This document shows, piece by piece, positions 9,147 to 17,638 of a stretch of 50,459 nt of DNA. The translations under genes were made by a program, and so were the position numbers. The first letter of the stretch is position 1; every line of letters starts with the position of its first letter. The notes under the pieces were generated by a model. The model searched no databases. It was not told the DNA's origin and saw only the letters and a list, made by a program, of their open reading frames with translations. Origin of the DNA: Paenibacillus cremeus (lineage in GTDB: Bacteria > Bacillota > Bacilli > Paenibacillales > NBRC-103111); assembly GCF_007786445.1 (NCBI RefSeq), contig NZ_VNJI01000053.1, positions 1-50,459 on the forward strand. The letters are read 5' to 3'.

Positions 9147-9593
9147 ATGAATGAGCGTTCGTTTGAAGTTATAGAGCTGGAATTGGCGGTAATGGTACGC
9201 CGGCTTACAGCGATGAGCTATGCCAAGAAATATGAGCTCGACCGTGCGGCCTTTCTAATTCTGCATCAAATTTCTACGCAAGGCCCAGCAGGAGTTAAAG
9301 CGCTTTCGGAAGATTTTCGAATCGATATCTCCACCGTTAGCCGACAGGTTGCGGCTCTAATTCAAAAAGGCTATGCACAAAAGGTTCCCGATCCGCTGGA
9401 TAAACGAGCCTTCTTCGTGGAGCCGACGGAATTAGGAAAAACGAAACTAGGCGAATTTAGAAAAGCCGGTTCTGCCCGATTGAAGGAAATGACGAAAGAG
9501 TGGACCGATGAGGAATGCCGGATGTTCGGTCAGCTGCTGCACAAGCTGAATCGAGCTGCCGCCGATTTGGACCCCTCATTTAAATGCGAATAA
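9147..9593 (+). CDS. MarR-family transcriptional regulator
   Basis: 148 residues, the usual MarR length. A winged-helix core is visible: helices around AAFLILHQISTQGPAGVKALSEDF, then the recognition helix DISTVSRQVAALIQKGY and the wing with the conserved DPLDKRAFFVEPTELGK motif. Start ATG 9147 has a GAGGTGA site 6 nt upstream. It is transcribed divergently from the efflux operon with about 230 bp between them, and is the obvious local repressor, probably released by a ligand that the pump exports. Confidence 0.93.
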   Translation: MNERSFEVIELELAVMVRRLTAMSYAKKYELDRAAFLILHQISTQGPAGVKALSEDFRIDISTVSRQVAALIQKGYAQKVPDPLDKRAFFVEPTELGKTKLGEFRKAGSARLKEMTKEWTDEECRMFGQLLHKLNRAAADLDPSFKCE

Positions 9594-9600
9594 AACGAAG

Positions 9601-9662
9601 AAAAAGCATTGCCACGAGCCAGATCTCCATTTGGAGCTTGAGCTGCCATGACAATGCTTTTT
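9601..9662. terminator. Bidirectional terminator between marR and the GGT gene
   Basis: AAAAAGCATTG (9601-9611) pairs with CAATGCTTTTT (9652-9662). An inner CTCC/GGAG hairpin fills part of the loop. A-runs and T-runs flank the stem on both sides, so it can stop transcripts of the convergent marR and ggt genes. Confidence 0.75.
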
Positions 9663-9669
9663 TGTTTCA

Positions 9670-11274
9670 TTAGAATGCGGCGACTTGACCGTCGGTGCGA
9701 GGCTCCGTACCTCCGACCAGGACACCCGTCTCGTTGTCCCGCCAAATGATCTGACCCCGGCCAAACGGAATGGAGCCGAGCGTCCACTTGGCATCGTGCC
9801 CTTTGCGCGCTAACGCTTCTACGATATGCGATGGCGTAGCATGCTCGAACTCGATCGTTTTGCCTTCCATCCACTGCCATCTTGGAGCATCCAGCGACGC
9901 TTGCGGATTGAGTTGGAAATCGACCGTATTCATCACCATTTGTACATGGCCTTGCGGCTGCATGAATCCGCCCATTACGCCGAACGGGCCTACAGGAGCG
10001 CCGTCCTTCGTCATGAAGCCTGGGATAATCGTGTGGTAAGGCTTTTTCCCCGGCTCCAGGCAGTTGTCGTGCGTCGGATCCAGGTTGAAGTTATGACCGC
10101 GGTTATGCAGCCCGATGCCTGTGCCAGGCACAACCAGACCGGAGCCGAAGCCCATGTAGTTGCTTTGAATGAACGACACCATGTTGCCTTCGCCATCCGC
10201 CGTACAGAGGTACACCGTACCGCCTCTTGGAGGCGTGCCCGGAGCCGGCGTCAATGCTTGGTCGCCGATCAGGCGGCGGCGCTCTTCAGCATACGCTGGA
10301 GACAGCAGGTCCTTCACGCTGACAGACATTTTGCGAGCATCGGCAATGTACTTCTGGCCATCGGCAAACGCCAACTTCATCGCTTCGATCTGCTTATGGT
10401 AGGTGTCTACGGTATCGCGCTCGCCAAACTCATAGCCCTTCAAAATGTTAAGCGCCATCAACGCCACGAGACCGTGACCGTTCGGAGGAATTTCCCACAC
10501 GTCGTATCCACGGTAGTTCACGCTGATCGGATCGACCCACTCCGGCTTGAACGCCGCCAAATCTTCTTTGCGGATATAGCCGCCGTATTGCTTCGAGAAG
10601 CGGTCGATTTTCTCCGCTAGATCTCCGCGATAGAACGATTCGGCATCCGTATCGGCGATCTCTTGAAGCGTCTTGGCATGATCCGGCAGACGCCACATTT
10701 GGCCGATCTTAGGTGCTTGACCTTCTGGCGAGAACACGCGGAACCACTCTTCAAACTGCTCGCCCTTCAGGTTCGCTTTGAAGATATCCGTCGCGCGCTT
10801 CCAATAGATGCCTGCGGAGATCGGGAAGCCGTTCGCCGCGTAATCAATCGCCGGCTGCAGCACTTCCTTGAGGGGCAGCTTACCGAACTTGCGGGATAGC
10901 TCTGCCCAGCTCGCCGGTGCACCCGGTACCGTCACCGGGATAAAGCCATACTTCGGAATTTCCTTCACGCCTGCAGTGTTCAGCGCGTCAACGGAAATGC
11001 TTTGCGGTGCAGCACCGCTGGAGTTTAGCCCGTGCAGCTTGCCTTGCGTCCAAACGAGGGCGAACGAATCGCCGCCAATTCCGTTAGCGCTTGGCTCGAC
11101 CACCGTGAGTGCAGCCGCGGTAGCAATCGCCGCGTCGATGGCGTTGCCCCCTTTGCGCAAAATCGAGAGCCCCGCCTGCGCTGCAAGCGGCTGCGAGGTA
11201 GCTACCATCCCGTTACGCGCATACATCGGCGATCTGCGGGAGGCATAAGGATGATATCGTGCATCAAAGTTCAT
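9670..11274 (-). CDS. ywrD: Gamma-glutamyltransferase family protein (YwrD-like)
   Basis: Ntn-hydrolase fold enzyme that cleaves or transfers gamma-glutamyl groups, e.g. from glutathione. The N-terminal part has the family signature NGMVATSQPLAAQAGLSILRKGGNAIDAA. The likely autoprocessing and catalytic Thr is in GGTVYLCTADGEGN. The small-subunit signature MGGFMQPQGHVQMVMN is present. About 535 residues from ATG 11274, chosen because AAGGAAG lies 9 nt upstream; the longer frame to 11331 has no site. No signal peptide, so it should be cytoplasmic like B. subtilis YwrD. It is the last gene of the peptide-transport/chromate-transport operon and ends at a bidirectional terminator. The context suggests hydrolysis of imported gamma-glutamyl peptides. 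Confidence 0.9.
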   Translation of the reverse strand: MNFDARYHPYASRRSPMYARNGMVATSQPLAAQAGLSILRKGGNAIDAAIATAAALTVVEPSANGIGGDSFALVWTQGKLHGLNSSGAAPQSISVDALNTAGVKEIPKYGFIPVTVPGAPASWAELSRKFGKLPLKEVLQPAIDYAANGFPISAGIYWKRATDIFKANLKGEQFEEWFRVFSPEGQAPKIGQMWRLPDHAKTLQEIADTDAESFYRGDLAEKIDRFSKQYGGYIRKEDLAAFKPEWVDPISVNYRGYDVWEIPPNGHGLVALMALNILKGYEFGERDTVDTYHKQIEAMKLAFADGQKYIADARKMSVSVKDLLSPAYAEERRRLIGDQALTPAPGTPPRGGTVYLCTADGEGNMVSFIQSNYMGFGSGLVVPGTGIGLHNRGHNFNLDPTHDNCLEPGKKPYHTIIPGFMTKDGAPVGPFGVMGGFMQPQGHVQMVMNTVDFQLNPQASLDAPRWQWMEGKTIEFEHATPSHIVEALARKGHDAKWTLGSIPFGRGQIIWRDNETGVLVGGTEPRTDGQVAAF

Positions 11275-11290
11275 GAGATTGTTCTTCCTT

Positions 11291-11833
11291 TCAAACCAAT
11301 ATTCCGGATAAAACCAATCCGCCATACACAAATGCGCCTAGAATGACAAATGCGGGATGAATCTTCCCTTTGGTGAACGCCCAGAGCGATACCGCACCGA
11401 TCCCTAGCGAGTGCCAAATCCCGATGGACGTATACGATACGTGCGCCAGCTCCCAGGTCATAGCGATCATCATCACGGCCAGCACCGGCTGCACCAGCAG
11501 CGACATGCCTTTTACCGCAGACGATTTACGGAAGCGATCCAACACTTTAAGCAGCACGATCAGGCCAATCGCCGAAGGCGCTACCGTCGCCAAGGTCGTG
11601 ACGAGCAGCCCTACCCAGCCCGCCTGCTGATAGCCGACAAATGCGGCGATCTTGGTGGCGATCGGCCCCGGCAGCGCGTTGCCTACCGCAAGCACGTCAG
11701 CGAATTGAGCGGTCGTAAGCCAACCATAGTGATTGACCACCTCTTCTTGAATGAGTGGAATCGAGGACGGCCCACCGCCGTACCCGAGAATGTTCGCAAC
11801 AAAAAATCCCCAAAACAGCTTGAGCAGTATCAT
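11291..11833 (-). CDS. ywrA: Half-size chromate transporter, second subunit
   Basis: 180 residues, a single CHR domain of the short-chain type. Motifs seen are LGYGGGPSSIPLIQEEVV and GNALPGPIATKIAAFVGY, with five to six hydrophobic segments. It overlaps the first CHR gene by 4 bp (11830-11833), so the two are translationally coupled and probably form the heteromeric bidomain transporter known in Bacillus as Chr3N/Chr3C (YwrB/YwrA). Such pairs confer chromate efflux in B. subtilis. What the pair moves here, next to peptide import and gamma-glutamyltransferase, is not shown by sequence. Confidence 0.88.
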   Translation of the reverse strand: MILLKLFWGFFVANILGYGGGPSSIPLIQEEVVNHYGWLTTAQFADVLAVGNALPGPIATKIAAFVGYQQAGWVGLLVTTLATVAPSAIGLIVLLKVLDRFRKSSAVKGMSLLVQPVLAVMMIAMTWELAHVSYTSIGIWHSLGIGAVSLWAFTKGKIHPAFVILGAFVYGGLVLSGILV

Positions 11834-12426
11834 GCGGATGCCCCCTTCTGTGCGGCTGCATCCTTAGCCTTGCTTCGCGACGCCATGAGTCTGAAATGAA
11901 ACGCGCCATAGAGTAACGCGATAGCCACGACGATCCCCGGATGTACATCCAGCACCGACAGCAGCACGAACGCGATCACTCCAAAAATCAAGGCCCCGAG
12001 CTTTCCAAGCCCTTTGACCGACTTCGCAGCAAATTCGTACGCCATCTGCCCCAGCATCACGGCAATCACGGGTCGTACCGCCGCAATCATGCCCGCCACC
12101 ACTGGCGAATGCTGCAGCATGTACAGAAAGCCCAGCAAGGCGATCATCGCCAAGCTGGTTGGGAGAATGTGAGCGAGAACGGCTACAACTGCTCCCATCG
12201 TTTTGTTTAACCGGTATCCGCAATAAGCGGCCATTTTCGGCGCAATCGGACCCGGCAAGGTGTTGGCAATGGCCAATATTTCGCCAAACTCGTTATCGTC
12301 CATCCATTGGTACTTCGTTACTGCTTCGTAACGGATCAGAGGGATTACGGAAGGCCCGCCGCCAAAGCCCAAGACGCCGGCTCGTGCCATGCCGATCGTG
12401 AGCTCTTTGTAAGTTTTCGTGCTCAT
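11830..12426 (-). CDS. ywrB: Half-size chromate transporter, first subunit
   Basis: 198 residues with one CHR domain: GARAGVLGFGGGP-like start (here ARAGVLGFGGGPSVIPLI) and ANTLPGPIAPKMAAYCGY. Start ATG 12426 follows AAGGGG. It lies 26 bp after the Lrp-type regulator gene and overlaps its partner by 4 bp. In B. subtilis the order regulator (YwrC/ChrS), YwrB, YwrA is the same, which supports the assignment. Confidence 0.88.
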   Translation of the reverse strand: MSTKTYKELTIGMARAGVLGFGGGPSVIPLIRYEAVTKYQWMDDNEFGEILAIANTLPGPIAPKMAAYCGYRLNKTMGAVVAVLAHILPTSLAMIALLGFLYMLQHSPVVAGMIAAVRPVIAVMLGQMAYEFAAKSVKGLGKLGALIFGVIAFVLLSVLDVHPGIVVAIALLYGAFHFRLMASRSKAKDAAAQKGASA

Positions 12427-12452
12427 AAGCTGCTAATCCCCTTACCACGCTC

Positions 12453-12941
12453 TTACAGCTTCATCCCCATTCGGCTCTTGTACCGGCGCAGCAGCAGCTG
12501 GCTGTCTACGCGCACAATCCCCGGCATGGCATAAAGCGTTTGGAGCAAAAAGTTTTCCATCTCGTGCATATTTCGAAATACGCCGTGCATATGCAGCGTA
12601 CTCGGTCCCGACATATGATATAGGCTTGTTACTGGAGGTTCTTTGGACAGTTTCTCTGCGACCTCGTCCAAAAATCGCGGTTCAATATCCACGTTGAAAA
12701 ATGCCGATACCTGGATTCCAACCTTCGCCGGATTGATGACCACGGTGAAGCGCTCGATGACTCCCTCCTCAATGAGGGTGGAGATCCGCTGCTGCACAGC
12801 GATCCGGGACAAACCGATTTTTTTGGCCAAATCGGTATACGAAATTCGGCTGTTCTCATGCAGCGCTTCTAATATTTGCTGGTCCACTTCATCCAATTCC
12901 ATGGTCGGCATCACATTCTCTTCGGAATAGGCATAAACCAT
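12453..12941 (-). CDS. ywrC: Lrp/AsnC-family regulator (YwrC/ChrS-like)
   Basis: 162 residues. An N-terminal HTH (ELDEVDQQILEALHENSRISYTDLAKKIGLSRIAVQQRISTLIEEGVI) precedes a RAM-type ligand domain. Start ATG 12941 has GGAGGT 7 nt upstream. Only 18 bp separate it from the permease gene ahead of it, and the two chromate transporter genes follow, so it is in the middle of a seven-gene operon. Its homolog in B. subtilis represses the chr genes and responds to chromate. Here it could control the whole operon from the oppA-like promoter; that is inference. Confidence 0.88.
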   Translation of the reverse strand: MVYAYSEENVMPTMELDEVDQQILEALHENSRISYTDLAKKIGLSRIAVQQRISTLIEEGVIERFTVVINPAKVGIQVSAFFNVDIEPRFLDEVAEKLSKEPPVTSLYHMSGPSTLHMHGVFRNMHEMENFLLQTLYAMPGIVRVDSQLLLRRYKSRMGMKL

Positions 12942-12959
12942 CGTAATACCTCCATTAAA

Positions 12960-13886
12960 CTATCGTTTAAGCTTAGGGTCGAGCACTTCGCGAATACCGT
13001 CGCCAAGGAAGTTAAATCCGAGTACGACGAGGAAAATCGACATCCCCGGCCAAATCGCCAGTGTCGGTTCAATATTCAAGTAGCCCTGCGCAATATGCAG
13101 CATCGAGCCCCAGCTCGGCTCCTCAGGTCTGGCCCCAAGGCCCAAGTAGGACAAGCTCGCTTCGGCAATGATCGCCGCGGCCATGGACAACGTGATTTGC
13201 ACCATCAGTGGAGCCATGGAATTCGGCAGCACGTGCAGGAACATGATCCGCCAATTGCGCGCGCCGATCGCTTTGGCCGCCTGGATGTACTCCAGGTTGC
13301 GAACGGTCAGCACCTGCGCTCGCGTGATCCGAACGAAGGCCGGCGTAAAGCCGATCCCGATCGCCACCATCGCGTTGAAAAAGCCGCCGCCAAGCGCCGC
13401 CGCCATCGCCAGCGCCAAAATCAGCGAAGGAAACGCCTGCATCGCATCGACCAGACGCATAACGACCCAATCGTCCCAGAAGCCCCGGAAGTAACCCGAA
13501 AGCAATCCGATCGGTACACCGATCACTACGGCAATGCCTACAGAGACGAGTGCCGCTTCCAGCGACAATCTAGCGCCATACAGCAAACGGGAGAAGGTAT
13601 CTCGTCCGAGATCGTCCGTGCCCAGCCAATGATCACCACTCGGCTTCTGCAGCAGATCGGAGTAATTCTGGTTGAACGGGTCATGGGTGGCCAGAACGGG
13701 AGCAAAAATCGCCGCAATGACGAGCAAGCCAATAATAATCGCGCCGCATACAGCGAGGCGATTGCGAAGAAATCTGCGCAGCATGATCCGGCTGCGGCTC
13801 TCCGCTTTACCCAGCGTATCCTGGTTCGTAGGGGTATTCATACGGTTGCTTGGTTGGGAAAGGTTGGCACCTGCTTGCGTACTCAT
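12960..13886 (-). CDS. Peptide/glutathione ABC transporter permease (DppC/GsiD-like)
   Basis: 308 residues with an N-terminal extension, then six membrane segments. The OppC-type signatures FGTDxxGRD (here LGTDDLGRDTFSRLLYG) and the EAA loop (YIQAAKAIGARNWRIMFLHVLPNSM) are visible. It starts directly after the stop codon of the OppB-type gene. It forms the inner-membrane channel with that protein for the substrate delivered by the binding protein encoded upstream. Confidence 0.92.
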   Translation of the reverse strand: MSTQAGANLSQPSNRMNTPTNQDTLGKAESRSRIMLRRFLRNRLAVCGAIIIGLLVIAAIFAPVLATHDPFNQNYSDLLQKPSGDHWLGTDDLGRDTFSRLLYGARLSLEAALVSVGIAVVIGVPIGLLSGYFRGFWDDWVVMRLVDAMQAFPSLILALAMAAALGGGFFNAMVAIGIGFTPAFVRITRAQVLTVRNLEYIQAAKAIGARNWRIMFLHVLPNSMAPLMVQITLSMAAAIIAEASLSYLGLGARPEEPSWGSMLHIAQGYLNIEPTLAIWPGMSIFLVVLGFNFLGDGIREVLDPKLKR

Positions 13887-14840
13887 TTATTCGGACCCCT
13901 TCCCCATTTTGATTCTTGGATCAATTAATGCATACGCCAAATCAACAACAAGGTTCACGACAACGACCATTAACGCAGAGACGAGAATTGCGCCTTGTAC
14001 GGTGACATAGTCACGACGGAAGATCGACTCGACAATCAATCGGCCAAAGCCCGGAATCGAGAAGATTTGTTCCGTGATGACCAGACCTCCGAGCAAACCG
14101 GCTACAATCAAGCCGCTGGTGGTTACAACAGGCACAAGCGCGTTTTTCAGCGCGTGGCCGAGCACGACCGCACGCTCTTTCAGCCCTTTGGAGTACGCCG
14201 TACGGACGAAATCCGCATGCATCACTTCCAGCAGGCTGCTGCGCAGCATCCGCATCAGTACTGCCGACTCCCTGAGGCCTGTAGCTACAATCGGCATGAT
14301 CATCGCAGACAGGTTGCCCAGCGGGTCCTCCGAGAACGGAACATAGCCCGAGGCAGGAAGCCAGCCCAGCTGAACCGAGAAAAAGACGATCATCATCATT
14401 CCCAGCCAAAAGTGAGGAATCGACATGCCGCCGAGCGCCAAAATGGTGCTGAGATAATCGACCCATTTGCCTTGACGGGTTGCAGATAAGATCCCGGCTG
14501 GAACCGCGATCAGCAGCGAGACGATGAAGGTACCGATTGTCAGCTCAAGCGTTGCCGGAAAGCGTTGCGTGATGAGCTCCCATACCGGTGAGCGATCGAC
14601 GAGCGAGCGCCCCAGGTTTCCCTGGAGCACTCCTCCCATCCAATCGAGATATTGAATCACGATAGGCTTGTTTAAGCCAAGCTCGTCACGCAAAGCCGCC
14701 ACCGCATCCGGCGTCGCTTCTTGTCCCAGAATGACCGTTGCCGGATCGCCCGGAAGCATATGAAGTAATGAAAAGACCATTATTGTTACAATGAAGATGA
14801 CAGGAACGGCCATTAGCAGACGCCTGACTAAAAAAGCCAT
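13887..14840 (-). CDS. Peptide/glutathione ABC transporter permease (DppB/GsiC-like)
   Basis: 317 residues with six membrane segments. Family signatures: LLHMLPGDPATVILGQEA near the N-terminus and the EAA loop FVRTAYSKGLKERAVVLGHALKNALVPVVT. Start ATG 14840 follows AAGGAG. It lies 11 bp after the binding-protein gene and abuts the second permease gene. Confidence 0.92.
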   Translation of the reverse strand: MAFLVRRLLMAVPVIFIVTIMVFSLLHMLPGDPATVILGQEATPDAVAALRDELGLNKPIVIQYLDWMGGVLQGNLGRSLVDRSPVWELITQRFPATLELTIGTFIVSLLIAVPAGILSATRQGKWVDYLSTILALGGMSIPHFWLGMMMIVFFSVQLGWLPASGYVPFSEDPLGNLSAMIMPIVATGLRESAVLMRMLRSSLLEVMHADFVRTAYSKGLKERAVVLGHALKNALVPVVTTSGLIVAGLLGGLVITEQIFSIPGFGRLIVESIFRRDYVTVQGAILVSALMVVVVNLVVDLAYALIDPRIKMGKGSE

Positions 14841-14851
14841 ACGGATTCTCC

Positions 14852-16417
14852 TTACTTACTGATAGTTGCCGTACGGACCAAGCCGTCCGGAATGTACGCG
14901 AAGCCTTGTACCCCTTTGGAAATACCGAATACGTTGTTGGAGTGCCACAGGTAAACATATTCGTCGTCGTCGTTCAAAACCTTCATCAGATCGTTGTAAA
15001 TCGTTTTACGTTTCGCCTCGTCGCCTTCGGCACGACCCGCTTTCAGCAGCTTGTCCACTTCTGGGTTGCTGTACTGGGAGTAGTTGTTGGAAGCGCCGGT
15101 GAAGGCAAAGTCAAAGATGTTTTGGTCCGGATCCGGTCTTCCGCTCCAGCCTAATTGGGCGGATTCGTGGTTGCCGCTCTTCGCTTGCTCCAGCAAAGTA
15201 CCGAATTCCACTTTTTCCAGGTTCACAGTGATGCCTGCAGGCTTCAGCATGCTTTGTACCATTTCGCCCACTTGCTGGTTCGTCGGCGTCGTTCCGATTT
15301 TAAGCGTGAAGGAGAAGCCATCCGGCTTGCCTGCTTTTTTCAACAGCTCTTTCGCTTTCTCGACATTTGGTTTTGCAGCTTTATCCGAATCGCCATAAGA
15401 GAAGTGAGACGGTGCATACGGGGAATGTGCAGGCGTACCCGCTCCGTTCAGTGCTACCTTGATCAATGCGTCACGGTCAATCATCAGATCCACGGCTTGA
15501 CGCAGCTCTTTGTTATTGAACGGCGCTTTGGACGTATTCAAGTGAATCCCTTGGTAGCCTTGGCCCGCCAGGTTCATGACCTTAATGTTTTGATCGTTAG
15601 CCATGTTCGTGATTTCTTTATAAGGGAAGTTCGTCATGATATCGACTTGCCCGCTCTTCTGGTTGGTCAAACCAACGTTGGAGTCCGTGAACACTTTGTA
15701 CACGACTTTATCCAGGTATGGCTGCCCTTTCACCCAGTAGTTCGGGTTTTTCTCCAGCGTTACGGACGTGCCCTTCACGCGCTCTTTATATACGAAAGGA
15801 CCTGTACCCACTGGGTGGTTAAGGAAGTCTTCGCCGTATTTTTTCACCGCATCAGGAGATACGATCATCCCGGCACGGTCTGTCAAAACCGACAAGAATG
15901 GTGCAAACGGGTTTTTCAATGTAACTACTACTGTATAAGGATCTGAAACGGTTACCTTGTCCACTTCGGAAAGCTCACCGCGGCGAACGGAGTTCTTTTC
16001 CATGTTGCGATCGAACGTGAATTTTACCGCGTCAGCGTTGAAGTCCGTACCATCCTGGAATTTTACGCCTTGGCGCAATTTGAAGGTATACGTTTTTTGG
16101 TCTGGGGAAATTTCCCATTTTTCAGCCAGCATCGGAATGATTTTCCCGTTGGCATCCGTATCTACTAATTTGTCGAAAATACTTTGAAACACTTGACGGT
16201 CTACTAGAGCAGTCGAAAGGGATGGATCCAGCTTCGGCGGATCCGCATTAATCTCAATGCTGAGCGTACCTCCGGCTTTAGGCGCTGTTGTCGCAGCAGC
16301 CTTGGTATCAGTTGATGCAGGTTTGGTAGTAGAGGCGGCCTTATTGCTGCTGCAGCCTGCTGCAACCATAGTAAGTGCCAGTAATGCGCTTAACCCCCAG
16401 CGAAACGATTTCTTCAT
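14852..16417 (-). CDS. Substrate-binding lipoprotein of a peptide/glutathione ABC transporter (SBP family 5)
   Basis: 521 residues. Lipoprotein signal with lipobox VAAGC, an Ala/Thr/Lys-rich linker, then the SBP family 5 fold with the signature WEISPDQKTYTFKLRQGVKF. The region around DGTDFNADAVKFTFDR and the C-terminal half resemble GsiB/DppA proteins. First gene of the minus-strand operon; strong TAAGGAGG site before ATG 16417. The linked gamma-glutamyltransferase suggests glutathione or other gamma-glutamyl peptides as substrate, but the specificity residues cannot be judged by eye. Confidence 0.9.
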   Translation of the reverse strand: MKKSFRWGLSALLALTMVAAGCSSNKAASTTKPASTDTKAAATTAPKAGGTLSIEINADPPKLDPSLSTALVDRQVFQSIFDKLVDTDANGKIIPMLAEKWEISPDQKTYTFKLRQGVKFQDGTDFNADAVKFTFDRNMEKNSVRRGELSEVDKVTVSDPYTVVVTLKNPFAPFLSVLTDRAGMIVSPDAVKKYGEDFLNHPVGTGPFVYKERVKGTSVTLEKNPNYWVKGQPYLDKVVYKVFTDSNVGLTNQKSGQVDIMTNFPYKEITNMANDQNIKVMNLAGQGYQGIHLNTSKAPFNNKELRQAVDLMIDRDALIKVALNGAGTPAHSPYAPSHFSYGDSDKAAKPNVEKAKELLKKAGKPDGFSFTLKIGTTPTNQQVGEMVQSMLKPAGITVNLEKVEFGTLLEQAKSGNHESAQLGWSGRPDPDQNIFDFAFTGASNNYSQYSNPEVDKLLKAGRAEGDEAKRKTIYNDLMKVLNDDDEYVYLWHSNNVFGISKGVQGFAYIPDGLVRTATISK

Positions 16418-16503
16418 TGCTTTACCTCCTTAAAGTAGTTGAATAACCAAATTATTACTTAACAATCCGAAAGCTTTTCTCTTTGGTCGCTTTCGTTTTG
16501 TAT

Positions 16504-16532
16504 ACTATACGACGAAAAACTACCAAATTCAA
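16504..16532 (-). promoter_or_regulatory. Candidate promoter of the peptide-uptake/chromate/GGT operon
   Basis: Minus-strand TTGAAT (16527-16532), 17-bp spacer and TATAGT (16504-16509). A GTATA-C-TATAC palindrome (16500-16510) covers the -10 box and is a possible operator. No equally convincing promoter was seen for the divergent ATPase genes. Confidence 0.5.
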
Positions 16533-16645
16533 CAATAAAATTAACCATTGACTAAACAAAAGGTTTCTGAGAAAGTAGATAATAAAAAAAAGCAAGTGGT
16601 AATCGCTTCCCATCGCTATATTACAGGGAGAAATGAGGGTCTTCG

Positions 16646-17638
16646 ATGTCTAATTTGCTCGAAATTCGTCAGCTTAAGAATCATTTTATTAGCGAGGGAC
16701 GCGTCATTCCCGCTGTCAACGGTGTCAGCCTAACCTTACAAAAGGGTGAAACCCTGGGGATTGTTGGTGAATCCGGCTGCGGAAAAAGCGTTACGTCTCT
16801 TACCATAATGGGTTTATTGCCTAAGGGCGGGAAACGAATAACCGATGGGGAAATCCTGTATAAAGGACGCAACCTGCTGAACGTACCGGAAGAAGAAATG
16901 CAGCGCATTCGCGGGAACGAAATCGCGATGATTTTTCAAGAGCCGATGACGTCGCTGAATCCCGTGTACACGATCGGCAAGCAGCTGAGCGAGATGGTCA
17001 TGCTGCACCGGGGCTACAATAAAGCACAAGCCCGCGAGCACGCCATTCAGATGTTGAAAAAGGTGAACATTCCGCGCGCCGAAGCGATTGTGGACGAGTA
17101 TCCGCACCAGCTGTCCGGCGGGATGCGCCAACGCGTGATGATCGCCATGGCGATGTCCTGCGATCCGGAGCTGCTCATTGCCGATGAGCCGACCACCGCG
17201 CTCGATGTGACCATTCAGGCGCAAATTCTGGATTTGATGCGCGAGCTGCGCAGCAAGCAAGGTACCTCCATCCTGCTGATTACGCATGACCTGGGCGTTG
17301 TGGCTGAGATGTGCCAGCGCGTCGTTGTCATGTACGCAGGACAAGTCGTGGAGCAGGCGGATGTGATCTCCCTGTTCGAAACCCCTTCGCATCCGTACAC
17401 GCAAGGTCTGCTGGAATCTATGCCGAAGCTGGGCGAAGACAGCAAATGGCTCAAATCGATTCCCGGTAACGTTCCGCTGCCTGGCAGCGTGAAGCAGGGA
17501 TGCCATTTTGCATCGCGTTGTCCGTTCGTCGAGTCCAGATGTCTGCAGGAGGCGCCGCCTCTGTTCGCTCTGGAGAACGGCCAGCTCAGCCGCTGCTGGA
17601 TTCATGAAAACGCCGCTAAGGAGGTCGCAGCCCGGTGA
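16646..17638 (+). CDS. Peptide/glutathione ABC transporter ATPase (DppD-like)
   Basis: 330 residues. Walker A GESGCGKS, signature LSGGMRQRVMIAMAM, Walker B LLIADEPTTALDV and the switch His in LLITHDLG are all present. The C-terminal oligopeptide/dipeptide transporter domain has a CxxxCP-type cysteine cluster (GCHFASRCPFVESRC), which binds an Fe-S cluster in some relatives. Start ATG 16646 follows GAGGG. It is divergent from the binding-protein and permease genes and overlaps the next ATPase gene by 4 bp. Confidence 0.93.
   Translation: MSNLLEIRQLKNHFISEGRVIPAVNGVSLTLQKGETLGIVGESGCGKSVTSLTIMGLLPKGGKRITDGEILYKGRNLLNVPEEEMQRIRGNEIAMIFQEPMTSLNPVYTIGKQLSEMVMLHRGYNKAQAREHAIQMLKKVNIPRAEAIVDEYPHQLSGGMRQRVMIAMAMSCDPELLIADEPTTALDVTIQAQILDLMRELRSKQGTSILLITHDLGVVAEMCQRVVVMYAGQVVEQADVISLFETPSHPYTQGLLESMPKLGEDSKWLKSIPGNVPLPGSVKQGCHFASRCPFVESRCLQEAPPLFALENGQLSRCWIHENAAKEVAAR

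Noticed and set aside
9826..10620. 264-codon plus-strand frame opposite GGT
   Set aside because: Antisense shadow; GGT signatures are certain on the other strand.
12876..13928. 350-codon plus-strand frame opposite the DppC-like permease
   Set aside because: Composition rich in Arg, Gln and His with no family features; antisense of a well-defined permease.
15155..15946. 263-codon plus-strand frame opposite the binding protein
   Set aside because: Antisense shadow of the SBP gene, no start signal.
16538..16590. Promoter for the divergent ATPase genes (TTGACT with TAGATA or GATAAT)
   Set aside because: Spacer of 22-24 bp is too long for a vegetative promoter.
16814..17605. 263-codon minus-strand frame opposite the DppD-like ATPase
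   Set aside because: Antisense shadow of an intact ABC ATPase.
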